Shown here: positions 62,717 to 64,000 of the stretch, piece after piece | Layout of the letters: each line of letters starts with the position of its first letter | Position numbering within the stretch: position 1 is the first letter of the stretch | Source: Dioscorea cayenensis subsp. rotundata | Lineage: Eukaryota; Streptophyta; Magnoliopsida; Dioscoreales; Dioscoreaceae | DNA length: 64,000 nucleotides | Reading direction: 5' to 3' | Assembly: GCF_009730915.1 (NCBI RefSeq) | Contig: NC_052489.1 | Coordinates: 24,917,916-24,981,915, forward strand | Notes under the pieces: generated by a model | What the model saw: only the letters and a program-made list of their open reading frames with translations | What the model was told of the DNA's origin: nothing | The model's database searches: none | Made by a program: the position numbers and the translations under genes

Positions 62717-64000
62717 GAGATTAGTGAAAGCAGAAGCTTTACTTGTAGAGATTCACTTTTGCATTTTCTCTAAGGTCTTTTCTCAAGACCGGCCACATGC
62801 TTTATATTCGTAGCGCTAGCGAAACATTTGGTTGAAGATGGCTTTCTATATACATGGAAAACAAACAACTGATCTCCTCCACACAGCTAAACCATTTGCC
62901 ATGCTAACAGATTCTGTGCCTGACAACTCTGTGAATTGCTACAACTATGACTTAAAAATCAGAATCAGTCGGCAGGATGCCTCATTTTTGTATCTCTTTT
63001 TCTGTTTGTTCCAAAAATACAAACTTGTTTAATTGAAATAGATTGAAATAGCTGGATTTGTATCTGCAGTCCCTTCAAATGTTTCCCTTATTTTTTTATG
63101 TTTTTTTTGTAAGTGACTGATGCCTTTAAATTACTCTGAATGAATTCTACTACATTCAAGAATTTCTGTTGGATCTTCGCAATGAAGGCAAATGATCAAT
63201 TTTGCATCGATAGGTTTATTTAGTAAAACTGTGAAATAAGTACTCTGCACAGGTTGGAATAAAACAGAACATGCTGAGATGTTAATGTTTCACTCAACAT
63301 GCCTAGCCAAAAGGATATGTCCATGCGCATCCCCACATAAAACATTCAGAAACTTATAAAACTCTTGTTTAATCTCTTCACTCCCACAACTTTGACCAAA
63401 TTCAGCTTTCCAGTTCATGACCTCAACCATAACAGGTGTAAAAACAAAATGACTGCATGAAGAGTTGAATCACAAGATGCAGTAAGTACTCCCAATACAT
63501 TTTTTTTTGCCTGCAATTTTGTTAGTACTATGTACTTAAACCCCACATTGAGTCTGGATTGCTGATGCTTGGTTTCTGCAGTGCTGAATTATTATATGAC
63601 AGATCATCATTCAGCAGGAGATATAGAAAATTTTTTTGTTGACTCAGTCAAAGAATGACTAAAGAGAACTGTGCTTTGTCCAATGGAGTTTGGTAGATGG
63701 GTATTCGTTCTTAAATTTTTACAGTTTCTTAGGTCTGCAAAGATGGGCAGAGCACCAATGCAAGAAAACTTTAGTTTGGAGCCACAGGCTAGGTTTTCTT
63801 TATCCTTTTCCCCCTGCTGCTTTGCTGTGAACCTGTGAGGCACCAACAAGTTTAACCAAACAAATGGGTGGGTCTTTATCTGATTCACTGAATCACAACC
63901 ATCTGATCTTGATCAGATGGCCATGGATCAAAGCTCCCCCCTACTACTCATTGAAGTAAGTAAAAAACAGAACCCACATGCTCACTGCTCAAGTCCTTTG
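62717..64000. other. Downstream flank of the Ca2+-ATPase gene
   Basis: 62717 to about 63060 is the likely 3' untranslated region. Beyond that I see no gene. Minus-strand open stretches, for example 63607-63888, lack recognisable motifs. Confidence 0.5.

Overview
This window is nuclear DNA of a flowering plant. It has very AT-rich intergenic sequence full of (TA)n tracts, many short GT-AG introns, land-plant gene families, and Stowaway- and Harbinger-like elements plus LINE remnants. Two exons are conspicuously GC-rich (the ARM-repeat gene and the D14 receptor gene), and the proteins read like monocot orthologues. A non-grass monocot such as a yam (Dioscorea) is my best guess, but that is inference. 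One 1,000-base run of N marks a scaffold gap at 3586-4585.

Layout. 1-9884 has no gene: AT-rich DNA, a 911-bp Harbinger-type MITE, a 277-bp Stowaway MITE, the gap and low-complexity modules. 9885-12224 (-) is an ARL8-type small GTPase. 17311-19152 (-) is an F-box protein with a very long aspartate tail. 21326-25517 (-) is a GH10 endo-xylanase with one carbohydrate-binding domain. 27033-32188 (-) is a plastid-type APS kinase. 34384-37394 (-) is a VDAC porin. 38186-38482 (-) is a probable small plant-specific protein. 42698-43845 (+) is an ARM-repeat protein without a U-box. 48794-49249 (+) is a DUF538 protein. 49807-50920 (-) is the strigolactone receptor D14. 51066-53330 is a seven-copy minisatellite split by a LINE fragment. 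56263-62716 (+) is an autoinhibited, calmodulin-type Ca2+-ATPase whose sixth intron carries an antisense LINE relic.

Exon models for all multi-exon genes were built by hand. Every junction was checked for GT-AG and reading frame, and the totals match family lengths: ARL8 184 aa, F-box 559, GH10 580, APS kinase 268, VDAC 276, ARM 342, D14 278, Ca2+-ATPase 1020. The genes are unrelated housekeeping or signalling loci, as is normal for a plant chromosome; I see no operon-like cluster.

I found no convincing undescribed system. The items most worth a second look are the minisatellite plus LINE directly upstream of D14, the microsatellite-encoded acidic tail of the F-box protein, the antisense LINE in the Ca2+-ATPase intron, a perfect 124-bp tandem duplication in the APS kinase intron, and an orphan exon-like sequence near 13.7 kb.
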